Source: an uncultured Porphyromonas sp.
Lineage (GTDB): Bacteria; Bacteroidota; Bacteroidia; Bacteroidales; Porphyromonadaceae
NCBI RefSeq assembly: GCF_900541275.1
Contig: NZ_UQJH01000005.1
Location: 44,589 to 108,588 of the forward strand
Reading direction: 5' to 3'
Length of the DNA stretch: 64,000 bases
Shown here piece by piece: positions 54,388 to 63,976 of this stretch. Both the position numbers and the translations under genes were made by a program. The notes under the pieces were generated by a model. That model did not search any database and was not told the origin of the DNA. It saw only the letters and a program-made list of their open reading frames with translations. Position 1 is the first letter of the stretch. Each line of letters starts with the position of its first letter.

Positions 54388-56544
54388 ATGTCCGATATCG
54401 ATCTGCAGCGTCTCTACGAGCGCATCAAGTCTATTGCTGACCAATTGGTCGCCCGGGACGACCACTTTACCCGTGCCGACCTCGCCTATGAGCTGCGGGG
54501 TGACGGCATCTCCGGGGACTCGTCCGAGGTGAGCCGGCTGGTCTGGGAGGCGTATAGGTCGATGGGCGACGACCCCCACATCCGGGAGGCTTTCCTCAAT
54601 AACAGCAGCAGCAAGAGCCTCGTCGATGAGTACCGCATCATCGACCTGATCGAGTCGAGCGAGAGCGCCAAGGCGGTGAGCGTGGTGACGAAGCTGCTTG
54701 AGGAGGGGAAGAGGGCTATGGACCGGGTACTCCTGCAGGTGGACGAGGCGTCCCGAGACTACCGCCCGGGTGTGAAGCCTCAGCTCTCTCAGCAGGCGGT
54801 CGATACCATCGTCGGCACCGCCGGCATCAAGACGATCCAGGCGGAGTCGGAGGATCTCCTCCGGCGCTATGCCGGTCTGGTAGAGGCATATAAGGAAGCA
54901 AAAGGGGATATCAAGGGGGCCATCACCGCCTATGGTGAGCTGCGGGAGCAGGTCCTCTACAGCTATCGGGAGTGGGTGGCGCTGCTGAAGGATCTCTTTG
55001 GTGATCGGATCCATAGTGTGGCGCCGGAGCTCTTTGACTTTGATAAACTTCGCTGGATCGATGTGGACAAGATGTACGGCCGGGCGAGGCTCTCTTATGA
55101 CAGCCTCTCGGGGCGTGCCTCGGAGCTGCTCAGCTCTATCTCGGAGGACTTCCGCTCCAGCATCTCCGACTCGGTGCGGGACTACAGCCACTCCTCCGGT
55201 CGTCGCTTTGCCCTCGTGATGGCGGCGGTCAATCTCGTCACGCACTACAGCAAGACGGTCGGCGACACCGCACGACTGAAGGGGCAGCTCCTCGACCTCC
55301 GGAGCGATGTGGTGCGGGATGCCTCCTCGATACAGGCGGATATGGCGCGGTTGGTAGAGGTGTATCGGACGATAAACGACCTCTACCTCTCGAGGGCGGA
55401 CCTCTTCTATCAGTATGGGGAGAGCGTCTTCTCGGGTGAGTGGAGGGCGCTGCGGGAGGCGCTCTACTCTGATCCCGAGGTGAAGCAGATCGTCCACGAG
55501 CGGGAGGAGATCCATAAGCATATGAGAGGGCTGGAGGAGAAAATGCTCGACGCCCGGCTCAATATCACTTACTATAAGGATCAGGTGGAGACGACAAAGG
55601 TGCTCCTTGACTCGCTGGAGGGGCGCTACCAGGAGGCTCTACAGGCTAAGCCAAAGGAGCCGAATTGGTTCCGCCGTATGGTCACCTTTGGTAAGGCTAG
55701 CGAGAGCTACGGCCGAGACCTCACCGAGTGGGATAAGTACGATGGAGAGATCGTGCGTAAGTACGAGGAGCTGAGAGTTGACCTGAGGGTCTTCGGCGAG
55801 GAGATCGACTCGCTACAGCGCATCTACGATGAGTCGCTCAAGGAGTACCACCAGTCGCGTATGGACGCCGGTGACCTGACGGAGCATATCCATGAGCTGC
55901 AGACCCTCTCACCGACGATGCTGAGCGATGCGGCCGCCCACCTTACTCCGGTGCTAAAGCTCCTCTCCATCGCTCGGGACATCATCGAGAGTCCGCTGGA
56001 GGATCGCTTAGTGGCTCCTCAGTCTCTCAGGGAGCTGGAGCAGTCCCCGCTCCCTGCCGAGATGACGGAGCGGATCGATCGCCTCCGGCAGCGCCTGCAG
56101 GGGGTGGAGCAACAGGCGGCGCCGGTGATCGCAGAGAGGGTCTCTCACTCTGTCACTCCCTCGAGACCGGCCGACCCTCGGGATGAGCAGCGTGCCCGCC
56201 AGCTGGCTCAGGTGGCGGCAGCCCGCTCGCGTGTCGCCGCTCAGCGGTCGGCGGCAGCTGTCGATGAGCTCCTCCTGCTGCGGCAGAAGGAGGTGGCGAG
56301 TAAGGTGACCGAGGACCACTACCGGCGTGAGCTGGAGCGGATCCGTGAGACCTTTCAGTATAATATGCGGCAGATCGATGATAAGTCCGCCTTCCTTGCT
56401 GAGGTGAGGCGCCGTGTCCACACCGACCTGACCGATGAGCGTGTCCGTGAGGACCTGTTGCTCCTCGCCGGAGAGGGCAAGCAGGACCTCGGGCCGGACG
56501 ACCTCCGTAAGCTGCTCAGCGGCGAGGCGACTCTGGACGTATAA
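54388..56544 (+). CDS. Large helical/coiled-coil protein of unknown function
   Basis: 718 aa from ATG 54388. No signal peptide. Almost wholly helical with high Glu/Arg/Leu content; probable coiled coils about residues 315-440 (EREEIHKHMRGLEEKMLDARLN), 460-500 and 540-690 (LRELEQS, RRELERIRETFQYNMRQ). The N-terminal 60 residues are compact (LQRLYERIKSIADQLVARDD). No ATPase or enzyme motif is seen. Followed 4 nt later by a DUF4112 membrane protein, so an envelope-associated scaffold is possible but not shown. Confidence 0.75.
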   Translation: MSDIDLQRLYERIKSIADQLVARDDHFTRADLAYELRGDGISGDSSEVSRLVWEAYRSMGDDPHIREAFLNNSSSKSLVDEYRIIDLIESSESAKAVSVVTKLLEEGKRAMDRVLLQVDEASRDYRPGVKPQLSQQAVDTIVGTAGIKTIQAESEDLLRRYAGLVEAYKEAKGDIKGAITAYGELREQVLYSYREWVALLKDLFGDRIHSVAPELFDFDKLRWIDVDKMYGRARLSYDSLSGRASELLSSISEDFRSSISDSVRDYSHSSGRRFALVMAAVNLVTHYSKTVGDTARLKGQLLDLRSDVVRDASSIQADMARLVEVYRTINDLYLSRADLFYQYGESVFSGEWRALREALYSDPEVKQIVHEREEIHKHMRGLEEKMLDARLNITYYKDQVETTKVLLDSLEGRYQEALQAKPKEPNWFRRMVTFGKASESYGRDLTEWDKYDGEIVRKYEELRVDLRVFGEEIDSLQRIYDESLKEYHQSRMDAGDLTEHIHELQTLSPTMLSDAAAHLTPVLKLLSIARDIIESPLEDRLVAPQSLRELEQSPLPAEMTERIDRLRQRLQGVEQQAAPVIAERVSHSVTPSRPADPRDEQRARQLAQVAAARSRVAAQRSAAAVDELLLLRQKEVASKVTEDHYRRELERIRETFQYNMRQIDDKSAFLAEVRRRVHTDLTDERVREDLLLLAGEGKQDLGPDDLRKLLSGEATLDV

Positions 56545-56548
56545 GGCG

Positions 56549-57133
56549 ATGCACGAGGGACGACGAGAGCAGTTGCGGCGTCAGCTCCGGCTGACTGACC
56601 CCGAGGAGCAAGCCTCTATGGATCGCGCTCGGGCGGAGGAGGCAGCGCGCCATGCGAGGAAGGAGGAGCGCCAGCTGGAGCTCCTCAGCGACCGCGACTA
56701 CAGGATCATCCTCTGGGCGGATAGGTATATGGACCGCTACGGGATCGATGCACTCATCGGCCTCATCCCCTATGCGGGCGACGTGGTGGGCTTCCTCTTC
56801 GTGATCCCCGGCCTGAGACTCTCGACCCGCAAGATCAAGTCCCTCCCGCTGACGCTGGCGATACTCTACAATTTTCTCATCGATGCCTGCGTCGGGCTGG
56901 TCCCCTTCATCGGTCCGGTGCTGGACTTCCTCTTCCGAGCCAATAGCCGGACCGCCAAGCTGGTTCGGGGCTTTGTCGAGGATGACCGCGAGACGATCCG
57001 TGAGGTCAATCGCCGAGCCCGCTACTTCGTCGTGGCCATCATCGTCTTGATCCTCCTCATGGTCCTCTTGGCCTACCTTTTCCTCCTCTTTTGTCGCTGG
57101 CTGATCGAGCTGGGTGGCGGTGGTGTACAGTAA
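56549..57133 (+). CDS. DUF4112 membrane protein
   Basis: 194 aa. A charged N-terminal helix (about residues 1-50), then the DUF4112 core DRYGIDALIGLIPYAGDVVG with hydrophobic segments, DACVGLVPFIGPVLDFLFRAN, and a final membrane helix (VVAIIVLILLMVLLAYLFLL). The frame is open upstream through the previous gene; ATG 56549 is the first sensible start. Function unknown. Confidence 0.82.
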   Translation: MHEGRREQLRRQLRLTDPEEQASMDRARAEEAARHARKEERQLELLSDRDYRIILWADRYMDRYGIDALIGLIPYAGDVVGFLFVIPGLRLSTRKIKSLPLTLAILYNFLIDACVGLVPFIGPVLDFLFRANSRTAKLVRGFVEDDRETIREVNRRARYFVVAIIVLILLMVLLAYLFLLFCRWLIELGGGGVQ

Positions 57134-57172
57134 ATTATTTGCTTATCGGTGGGGTGTAAGGGTAAAAAAGTG

Positions 57173-57180
57173 TACATTTG
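57173..57180 (+). promoter_or_regulatory. -7 promoter element of the gal operon
   Basis: TACATTTG, about 65 nt before the galM ATG. Confidence 0.6.
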
Positions 57181-57244
57181 ATGACGGAATATCGTCCGGG
57201 AGGGTTTCTCTCGGCTCATGCACCACTCCAACCAATGCTTACGT

Positions 57245-58339
57245 ATGAACTATTATAGAAAGCCTGTCGCGATAGACGCAGAGAAATTTGACCGCAACCT
57301 CTGCGGTCATCCCACCCACCTCTACTGCCTCACCAATGGGGCCGGGATGGAGATGCTGGTGACCAATTATGGCGGCAAGATCGTCCAGCTGCTCGTCCCC
57401 GACCGAGAAGGCAAGCCGGTAGATGTCGTCCTCGGACACGACAGCCTTGATGACTACCTCGGGACGGAGGAGCAGTACTTCGGCTCTATCATCGGTCGCT
57501 ACGGCAATCGGATCGCGAAGGGGAAGTTCACGCTTGATGACATAACCTACCGCCTCAGGATCAATAATGGTCCCAATAGCCTCCACGGCGGACCCACCGG
57601 ATTCAACTTCCGTGTCTGGGAGGCCGAGCAGAGGGATGACGCCACGCTCGTGCTGCGGTACACCTCTGCAGACGGCGAGGAGGGCTTCCCGGGAGAGCTG
57701 GAGGTGGAGGTGACCTATAGCCTCACGGAGGATAACACCCTCGACATACGCTACAGGGCGACTACGACCAGGCCGACGGTGGTCAATCTCACCAATCACT
57801 CCTACTTCAATCTCTCCGGGGAGGGCGACCCCTCCGTCCACGACCATATGCTGCGGCTCTTCGGGTCGAAGTACCTCCCGACGGACGACACGGCGATCCC
57901 CTTCGGCACCGCTGAGGCTGTGGAGCGGACGCCCTTTGACTTCCTCGACTGGCACGAGGTGGGCGAGCGGATCGACAGAGAGGAGAAGCAGCTCCTCCAG
58001 GCGCGTGGCTACGACCACACCTGGGTGCTGGATAAGGAGCCGGGTACCTTCGGACCCTGCGCCATCTGCTTCTCTCCCAAGAGCGGCATCTCCATGGAGG
58101 TGCAGACCGACCAGCCCGGCGTGCAGATCTATACCGCCAATTGGCTCACCGGCAATATGAGGGGCAAAGGCGACAGCCGCTATCCCGCCCGCTCAGCGAT
58201 CTGCTTCGAGACACAGCACTTCCCCGACTCGACCAATAAGCCCGACTTCCCCTCTACGGTCCTCCGCCCGGGAGACACCTACGAGAGTCGGACCACCTTC
58301 GCCTTCTCCACCGTGGAGATACAGGACGAGGAGCTCTGA
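57245..58339 (+). CDS. galM: Aldose 1-epimerase (galactose mutarotase)
   Basis: 364-aa enzyme interconverting alpha and beta galactose. GSIIGRYGNRIAKGKF, INNGPNSLHGGP (catalytic His), TNHSYFNLSG (second His) and CFETQHFPDSTNKPDFPS with the catalytic Glu are present. ATG 57245 is preferred to a start nine codons upstream. Heads galM-transporter-galK; no signal peptide seen, so cytoplasmic. Confidence 0.92.
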   Translation: MNYYRKPVAIDAEKFDRNLCGHPTHLYCLTNGAGMEMLVTNYGGKIVQLLVPDREGKPVDVVLGHDSLDDYLGTEEQYFGSIIGRYGNRIAKGKFTLDDITYRLRINNGPNSLHGGPTGFNFRVWEAEQRDDATLVLRYTSADGEEGFPGELEVEVTYSLTEDNTLDIRYRATTTRPTVVNLTNHSYFNLSGEGDPSVHDHMLRLFGSKYLPTDDTAIPFGTAEAVERTPFDFLDWHEVGERIDREEKQLLQARGYDHTWVLDKEPGTFGPCAICFSPKSGISMEVQTDQPGVQIYTANWLTGNMRGKGDSRYPARSAICFETQHFPDSTNKPDFPSTVLRPGDTYESRTTFAFSTVEIQDEEL

Positions 58340-58372
58340 CCATACGCTTACTAACACTTTCCACAATATCTT

Positions 58373-59791
58373 ATGACTAAAACGTACAATCAGACGAAGC
58401 CCAATTACTTGGTGCCCTTCATCATCATGGTGGTGCTGATGGCTCTGATCGGCCTGATCACCAACCTCAATCAGCAATTCCAGGCCCCGATGCAGGCCGC
58501 CTACCTCATCAAGGGAGGTAGCATGACCAATACGCTGACGACGGCGCTCAATTTCGCCTTCTTCCTCGCCTACTTAGTGATGGGTCCGATCAGTACCCGA
58601 TATATCGAGAAGAATGGGTACAAGAAGTCACTCATCCTCGGTCTCGGCATCCTGATCGTTGCCTTTGCGATCTATATGTGCTCCGCCTGGTGCTTCGACA
58701 GCTTTGACCTGCCTCGCTTCTCTGACGCGATCAGTGAGGCAAAGTCTATCGAGGAGCAGGGCAGTATCGCTGCCATGCAGGCATCTGCGGCTGAGACGGG
58801 CAATTTTGTTATAAATACCGCCAAGTCCGGTGACTTCACCGGTCTCACCTGGCAGGGTCCCGTAACCCTTCCGATCGCTTACTGGATCTTCCTCATTGCC
58901 GCCTTTGTCGCCGGTACGGCACTCACCTACCTCCAGGCTGTGGTCAATCCCTACCTCGTCGCCTGCGATGTCCCCGGCACCACCGGTGTACAGCGGCAGA
59001 ATATCTCCGGTACCGGTAACTCCCTTATGACCACGCTCGGCCCGCTCTTCGTCGCCTACGTGATCTTTAGCGGAAAGAGCGGACTCGAGGTCAATATCAC
59101 CTCCCTCTACCTCCCGATCATCTGCCTGATGGTCCTCGTGGCGGTGATCGTCTTTGCCCTCACCCGCATCAATCTCCCCGAGATCGAGGGTGTCTCCTCG
59201 GGTGACGAGAAACTCCCCGATAGTGTCTGGTCCTTCCGTCAGCTCTCACTCGGGCTGGTGACCCTCTTCTTCTACGTCGGCGTGGAGGTCTGCGTGGGTG
59301 CCAATATCGTCCTCTATGCGATGAATGACCTCGCCATGGCCGCCAAGCTCGGCGCCACGCTTGCCTCCTTCTACTGGGGTGGTCTGCTGGTCGGTCGCTT
59401 CGTCGGCAGCTTCCTCAGCAAGGTGAGCGCCCGCACGCAGCTGATGATCGCCGCCCTCGCCGCGCTGATCCTCGTGATCCTCGCTATGGTGACGGAGAAT
59501 CCCTACTTCCTCTGTGCCATCGGTCTCTTCCACTCCGTGATGTGGCCCTCCACCTTCACCCTCGCCCTCAATGGCCTCGGTCGCTACACCTCCAAGGCAT
59601 CCGGCATCCTGATGATGGGCTGCTTCGGTGGTGCGCTCCTCCCTGTGATCCAGGGCGCGATGGCTGATGGTATCGGCTGGAATATCTCCTGGATCCTCGT
59701 CGCCATCGGTGAGGCATGGATCCTCTTCTACGCCCTCTGGGGGTGCAAGCCCAATAAGACCGACGTCCCTGCCACCCACACTGCAGCCTGA
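58373..59791 (+). CDS. MFS glucose/galactose-type symporter
   Basis: 472-aa major facilitator with about 12 hydrophobic segments, FucP/GluP type. Near the N-terminus is NLNQQFQAPMQAAYL where FucP relatives have a similar substrate-site stretch. Between helices 3-4 there is an extra loop of about 60 residues (AISEAKSIEEQGSIAAM), a common feature of the Bacteroidetes members. Lying between galM and galK, it most likely imports galactose and/or glucose with protons or sodium. Confidence 0.87.
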   Translation: MTKTYNQTKPNYLVPFIIMVVLMALIGLITNLNQQFQAPMQAAYLIKGGSMTNTLTTALNFAFFLAYLVMGPISTRYIEKNGYKKSLILGLGILIVAFAIYMCSAWCFDSFDLPRFSDAISEAKSIEEQGSIAAMQASAAETGNFVINTAKSGDFTGLTWQGPVTLPIAYWIFLIAAFVAGTALTYLQAVVNPYLVACDVPGTTGVQRQNISGTGNSLMTTLGPLFVAYVIFSGKSGLEVNITSLYLPIICLMVLVAVIVFALTRINLPEIEGVSSGDEKLPDSVWSFRQLSLGLVTLFFYVGVEVCVGANIVLYAMNDLAMAAKLGATLASFYWGGLLVGRFVGSFLSKVSARTQLMIAALAALILVILAMVTENPYFLCAIGLFHSVMWPSTFTLALNGLGRYTSKASGILMMGCFGGALLPVIQGAMADGIGWNISWILVAIGEAWILFYALWGCKPNKTDVPATHTAA

Positions 59792-59797
59792 GTCCTT

Positions 59798-60964
59798 ATG
59801 AGAAATAGAGAAAAAGTGAGAGCTGCCTTTGGGCAGGCCTTTGACCACACAGACGGGGTGTGCCTCTACTTCGCCCCCGGCCGGATCAATGTCATCGGTG
59901 AGCATACCGACTACAACGGAGGCTTCGTCTTCCCCGGCGCCGTCGATACCGGTATCATGGCGGCAATCCGTCCCAATGGTACCGACCGCATCAACGCCTT
60001 CGCCATCGACCTCGACGAGAGAGCTTCCTTCGGTCTCACGGAGGAAGAAGCCCCCGAGGAGCAGTGGGCGCGCTACATCTTCGGTCTGAGCCGCGAGATG
60101 CAGAAGCTCGGAGTCCCGGTCAGGGGCTTCGACACCGCCTTCTCCGGTGATGTGCCGCTCGGGGCAGGTATGTCCTCCTCCGCTGCTCTCGAGAGTTGCT
60201 ACGCCAGGGCGCTCAATGAGCTCTTCGGTGACGGCAAGGTGGACGACTTCGACCTCGCCATCGCCGGGCAGATGACCGAGCACCACTATGTGGGTGTCAA
60301 TTGCGGGATCATGGACCAGTTTGCCAGCGTCTTTGGCAAGGAGGGGCACATCATGCGCCTCGACTGTCGCTCGCTGGAGTACGAGTACTTCCCCTGGGAG
60401 CCTGAGGGCTACCGCCTCGTCCTGATCGACACGGTGGTGAAGCACAACCTCGCCTCCGGAGCCTACAACCAGCGCCGTGCCTCCTGCGAGCATGTGGTCA
60501 AGGCTCTCCGCGAGGCCTATCCCGACCGCAAGATCGAGTATCTCCGCGACGCTGACCTCCACATGCTGGATAGCATCCGGGACAAGGTCTCCGCTGAGGA
60601 TGCGCTCCGGGCCGAGTACGTGATCGAGGAGATCGATCGTGTGCTGGTGGTCTCCGATGCGCTCAAGGCGGGGGACTACCCCACCGTGGGTCGTAAGATG
60701 TACCAGACCCACTGGGGCCTCTCAATGAAGTACGAGGTGAGCTGTGAGGAGCTGGACTTCCTCGTACTCGAGGCACTTCATCACGGCGTCACCGGCTCAC
60801 GTGTCATGGGTGGAGGCTTCGGTGGCTGCACGATCAATCTCGTCCGCGAGGAGCTCTACGACAGCTTCATCGCCCACGCCACCAAGGCGTATGAGGAGAA
60901 GTTTGGTCACGCACCCAAGGTCTACCCCGTCATCATCGGTGACGGTGCTCGCCGCTTAGAGTAA
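59798..60964 (+). CDS. galK: Galactokinase
   Basis: 388-aa GHMP kinase phosphorylating galactose at C1. GRINVIGEHTDYNGGFVFPG (galactose signature), the P-loop-like PLGAGMSSSAALE, the catalytic Asp region NCGIMDQFAS, and GGGFGGCTINL at the C-terminus. 6 nt after the transporter. galT and galE are not in the window. Confidence 0.95.
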   Translation: MRNREKVRAAFGQAFDHTDGVCLYFAPGRINVIGEHTDYNGGFVFPGAVDTGIMAAIRPNGTDRINAFAIDLDERASFGLTEEEAPEEQWARYIFGLSREMQKLGVPVRGFDTAFSGDVPLGAGMSSSAALESCYARALNELFGDGKVDDFDLAIAGQMTEHHYVGVNCGIMDQFASVFGKEGHIMRLDCRSLEYEYFPWEPEGYRLVLIDTVVKHNLASGAYNQRRASCEHVVKALREAYPDRKIEYLRDADLHMLDSIRDKVSAEDALRAEYVIEEIDRVLVVSDALKAGDYPTVGRKMYQTHWGLSMKYEVSCEELDFLVLEALHHGVTGSRVMGGGFGGCTINLVREELYDSFIAHATKAYEEKFGHAPKVYPVIIGDGARRLE

Positions 60965-60990
60965 GGTCGGCGAATCGATCATCCCTCTAT

Positions 60991-61028
60991 GGAGAGAGAG
61001 TCCTACCCGGGCTTTCTCTCCTTTTTTT
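60991..61028 (+). terminator. Terminator after galK
   Basis: GGAGAGA pairs with TCTCTCC across a 17-nt loop, followed by seven T. Confidence 0.75.
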
Positions 61029-61073
61029 GCCCAAAGGGGGAGTCGGGGGGGTCGTTATGTGAGAGGAAATCAG

Positions 61074-61081
61074 TATCTTTG
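61074..61081 (+). promoter_or_regulatory. -7 promoter element of rplY
   Basis: TATCTTTG, 86 nt before the rplY ATG; the leader may hold translational control but no known motif is seen. Confidence 0.6.
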
Positions 61082-61167
61082 CGTGCTTTTCTTATGGAAA
61101 AGGCCTATCAAGGTGTGATGGGAAATTAGGAAGAGCTAATTTTGAGTAACACAACTAATAAGCAAGT

Positions 61168-61815
61168 ATGAAGACGTACAGTCTAAGTGCCACTCTCCGC
61201 AAGGAGGTGGGTAAGAAGGCGACCCGCGACCAGCGTCGCCAGGGTCTGATCCCCGTAGAGATCTATGGTGGTGAGAAGAATCAGAGCCTCCTCGTATCCA
61301 AGAAGGATGTGCGCAACCTGATCTACTCCCCCGATGTGCACACGGTCGAGCTCTCTGTAGAGGGTGGCGACAAGGTGATGTGCATCGTGCAGGACCTGCA
61401 GTTCCACCCCGTCACCGACGAGGTGCTGCACATTGACCTCCTCCAGATCTCTGAGGATAAGCCTATCGTGGTCAATATGCCCATCGTCCTCGATGGATTC
61501 GCGAAGGGTGTCCGTGCCGGTGGTACGCTGATCACTCGTATGCGCTACCTCAAGGTCAAGGGTCTCTATACCAATATCCCCGATCGTCTCCACATCGACA
61601 TCACCAATATGGGTGTTGACCAGCCGATCCAGGTACGTAGCCTGAGCTTCGACAACCTCGAGCTGCTCAACGCCGGCAACGCCGTTGTCGCCACCATCAA
61701 GTCCTCCCGTGAGATGGCCGCTATGGCTGCTCAGATGGAGGCTGAGGAGGAGGTTGCAGCACCCGCTGCTCCCGAGGCTCCGGCTGAGGAGGCTGCTGAG
61801 GGCTCCGCAGAGTAA
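61168..61815 (+). CDS. rplY: 50S ribosomal protein L25/general stress protein Ctc
   Basis: 215 aa, the two-domain CTC/TL5 form that binds 5S rRNA. N-terminal SATLRKEVGKKATRDQRRQG and IPVEIYGG; C-terminal TL5 domain followed by an Ala/Glu-rich tail (residues about 185-215). Followed by a terminator at 61875. Confidence 0.94.
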   Translation: MKTYSLSATLRKEVGKKATRDQRRQGLIPVEIYGGEKNQSLLVSKKDVRNLIYSPDVHTVELSVEGGDKVMCIVQDLQFHPVTDEVLHIDLLQISEDKPIVVNMPIVLDGFAKGVRAGGTLITRMRYLKVKGLYTNIPDRLHIDITNMGVDQPIQVRSLSFDNLELLNAGNAVVATIKSSREMAAMAAQMEAEEEVAAPAAPEAPAEEAAEGSAE

Positions 61816-61874
61816 GCTACCCACGCCCCTCCCTCCCGCACTATATGCAGGAGACGACGGGTCGCAAGATCTAA

Positions 61875-61922
61875 GGAGAGTCACCCCGTGCCGGCATGGT
61901 AGGGATGGCTCTCCTTTTTTTT
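61875..61922 (+). terminator. Terminator after rplY
   Basis: GGAGAG(TCACCCC) with (GGGATGG)CTCTCC and a run of eight T ending right before the next ATG. Confidence 0.8.
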
Positions 61923-62528
61923 ATGGCAAAGAAGAGTAAATACCTCGAGGTGGGAGAGATCCTCGTCAGTCCGGAGGTCATCACCGAGTACTTCGCGTGT
62001 GACCTCGAGGCCTGCCGGGGCGCCTGCTGCGTGGAGGGCGTGGAGGGTGCTCCCGTCGCGGAGGAGGAGAAGGAGCTCCTCCTGGAGACACTACCCCGGG
62101 TGATCGACACCATCCCGCCTGCCAACGTCGATTATATGACGACCCATGGCGTGCTCTACAGCCCGGCTCCGGGAGCCTGGGCGACGATGATCGTCGACGG
62201 CGGGCGGTGCGTCTTTACCTGCAATGAGGAGGGCGAGTGCTGCCGCTGTGCCTTCGAGAAGTGCTTCACCGAGGGGTCGCAGTCGCTCTTCTACAAGCCA
62301 ATCTCCTGCCACCTCTACCCGGTGCGTACCCGGCGGACCGATGCCGGGCGGACGATCCTCTACTACGACGTCTGGTCGCCACTCTGCGATGCAGCGGTGG
62401 CACGGGGACAGCGAGAGGGAATTCGGATCTACCGCTTCGTCCGCTCCGCACTGGTGCGCGCCTACGGAGCCGAGTGGTACAGCCGGCTGGAGGAGGTGGC
62501 AGATCATTATCTATCAAGTCATGAGTGA
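61923..62528 (+). CDS. DUF3109 family cysteine-rich protein
   Basis: 201 aa with a Cys pattern CDLEACRGACCVEG, CVFTCNEEGECCRCAFEKC and CHLYPV, which could bind zinc or an Fe-S cluster. Conserved in Bacteroidetes next to pth. ATG 61923 follows the terminator T run directly; a possible earlier start inside the terminator is unlikely. Overlaps pth by 8 nt. Confidence 0.85.
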   Translation: MAKKSKYLEVGEILVSPEVITEYFACDLEACRGACCVEGVEGAPVAEEEKELLLETLPRVIDTIPPANVDYMTTHGVLYSPAPGAWATMIVDGGRCVFTCNEEGECCRCAFEKCFTEGSQSLFYKPISCHLYPVRTRRTDAGRTILYYDVWSPLCDAAVARGQREGIRIYRFVRSALVRAYGAEWYSRLEEVADHYLSSHE

Positions 62529-63132
62529 GTCAAGCAAATACCTGATCGTGGGGATCGGCAATCCCGGCCCCGAGTACCGTGATACGCGACACAACGCCGG
62601 CTTCCGCGTCCTCAGCGCGCTGGCGGAGGAGGGTGGTGTCGCCTTTGAGGACAAGCGCTACGGCATGGTCGCCCAGATGAGGGTCAAGAATAAGATCCTC
62701 ATCCTCCTCAAGCCCTCCACCTACGTCAATCTCAGCGGTGATGCCGTCCGCTACTGGATGAAGAAGGAGAATATCCCGCAGGAGAACCTCTTTGTCGTCG
62801 TTGATGACCTCAATATCCCCTTTGGCGAATTTCGCATCCGCGCTCAGGGTAGCTCCGGCGGGCATAACGGTCTGAAGCACATCGAGGCAACGCTGGGGAG
62901 TGCGAAGTACGCCCGTCTCCGATTTGGCATCGGCTCCCACTACGCCAAGGGGGGGCAGATCGACTATGTCCTCGGCTCCTTTGACGAAGAGGAGGAGGCT
63001 CAGTGGCCCAACCTCGCCATCCTTGCCGCCGAGGTGATCCGCAGCTTTGCCCTGCAGGGCATCGAGCGGACGATGAATACCTACAACGCCCGCACCAAGG
63101 ACGAGACGCACAAGAAGAGCCATCATCACTAA
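62521..63132 (+). CDS. pth: Peptidyl-tRNA hydrolase
   Basis: 203-aa Pth that recycles peptidyl-tRNA. GIGNPGPEYRDTRHNAG with the catalytic His, KPSTYVNLSG, DDLNIPFGEFRIR, and SSGGHNGLKHIE. The frame extends upstream through the DUF3109 gene, but ATG 62521 gives the family N-terminus. Confidence 0.95.
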   Translation: MSESSKYLIVGIGNPGPEYRDTRHNAGFRVLSALAEEGGVAFEDKRYGMVAQMRVKNKILILLKPSTYVNLSGDAVRYWMKKENIPQENLFVVVDDLNIPFGEFRIRAQGSSGGHNGLKHIEATLGSAKYARLRFGIGSHYAKGGQIDYVLGSFDEEEEAQWPNLAILAAEVIRSFALQGIERTMNTYNARTKDETHKKSHHH

Positions 63133-63150
63133 GAGAGAAAAAATCGACCC

Positions 63151-63663
63151 ATGGAAGACCTACGTATAGACCGCTGGCTCTGGGGCGCCCGAGTCTTCAA
63201 GACCCGCTCCATAGCCGCCAAGGCGTGCAAGATCAATCGTGTCACCCGCGATGGCGTCTCCCTCAAGCCCGCCTCCAAGGTGAGGGTGGGCGATCGCATC
63301 GAGGTGAAGAAGCCGCCGATGACCTTCTCCTTCGAGGTGGTGGGGCTCCCCAAGGCTCGCGTGGGAGCCAAGCTGGTGCCCGAGTATCTCAAGAACGTCA
63401 CCCCACGGAGCGAGTACGAGATCCTCGAGACGATGCAGGCCGCTTATCGCCAGGGGCGGGCGCGGGGCACGGGACGCCCGACGAAGAAGGAGCGGCGCGA
63501 TCTCGAGCAATTCATGGACCCGACGCAGTATATCCCCGACTGGCTCGATGACGACGATCCCGAGCTGAGTGAGGATGCTGCGGACGCTGAGACGGACGAC
63601 CTCGAGCAGCTGGAGCGCGACGAGCAGGAGATGCTCGACGACCTCGGCTTCTGGGACGACTGA
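63151..63663 (+). CDS. S4-domain RNA-binding protein (Hsp15-like)
   Basis: 170 aa. S4 domain at residues 1-60 (MEDLRIDRWLWGARVFKTRS), a basic middle (GRPTKKERRDLEQF) and a strongly acidic tail rich in Asp/Glu. Resembles Hsp15 (HslR), which handles stalled 50S-peptidyl-tRNA complexes, fitting its place 18 nt after pth. Confidence 0.87.
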   Translation: MEDLRIDRWLWGARVFKTRSIAAKACKINRVTRDGVSLKPASKVRVGDRIEVKKPPMTFSFEVVGLPKARVGAKLVPEYLKNVTPRSEYEILETMQAAYRQGRARGTGRPTKKERRDLEQFMDPTQYIPDWLDDDDPELSEDAADAETDDLEQLERDEQEMLDDLGFWDD

Positions 63664-63702
63664 CCTTGTAGCTCTCCGATACGGCCCTGGAGAGAGATTT
63701 CA

Positions 63703-63762
63703 CTAATACCGATATTAGGTGCGCCTAATATCGGTATTAGTGTTTTCTTTTATCGGTATTAG
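63703..63762. repeat. Three-unit 22-bp-period palindromic repeat cluster
   Basis: CTAATACCGATATTAG (63703), CTAATATCGGTATTAG (63725), CTTTTATCGGTATTAG (63747) with 6-nt spacers. Confidence 0.88.
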
Positions 63763-63968
63763 ATTATTGCCCCTTTTTTGAGGCGCGCGCTATCTTGTGG
63801 GACGAGTCGGACGGTGCGAAAGGCGAATGTCCGGCGGGTGGGCTGGACGGGACGCAGGGCACCCCGGAGGGGTACCTTTTCCTTGGCTGTAACCCGGGGT
63901 CTTCGAGGCTATGCCTCTTCGACCCCGGGCGAAAAGACGGCTACCCTACGCCTACCGGGGGATTTTCT

Positions 63969-63976
63969 TAACTTTG
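63969..63976 (+). promoter_or_regulatory. -7 promoter element of an off-window gene
   Basis: TAACTTTG in a TTTTCTTAACTTTG context. Confidence 0.5.
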
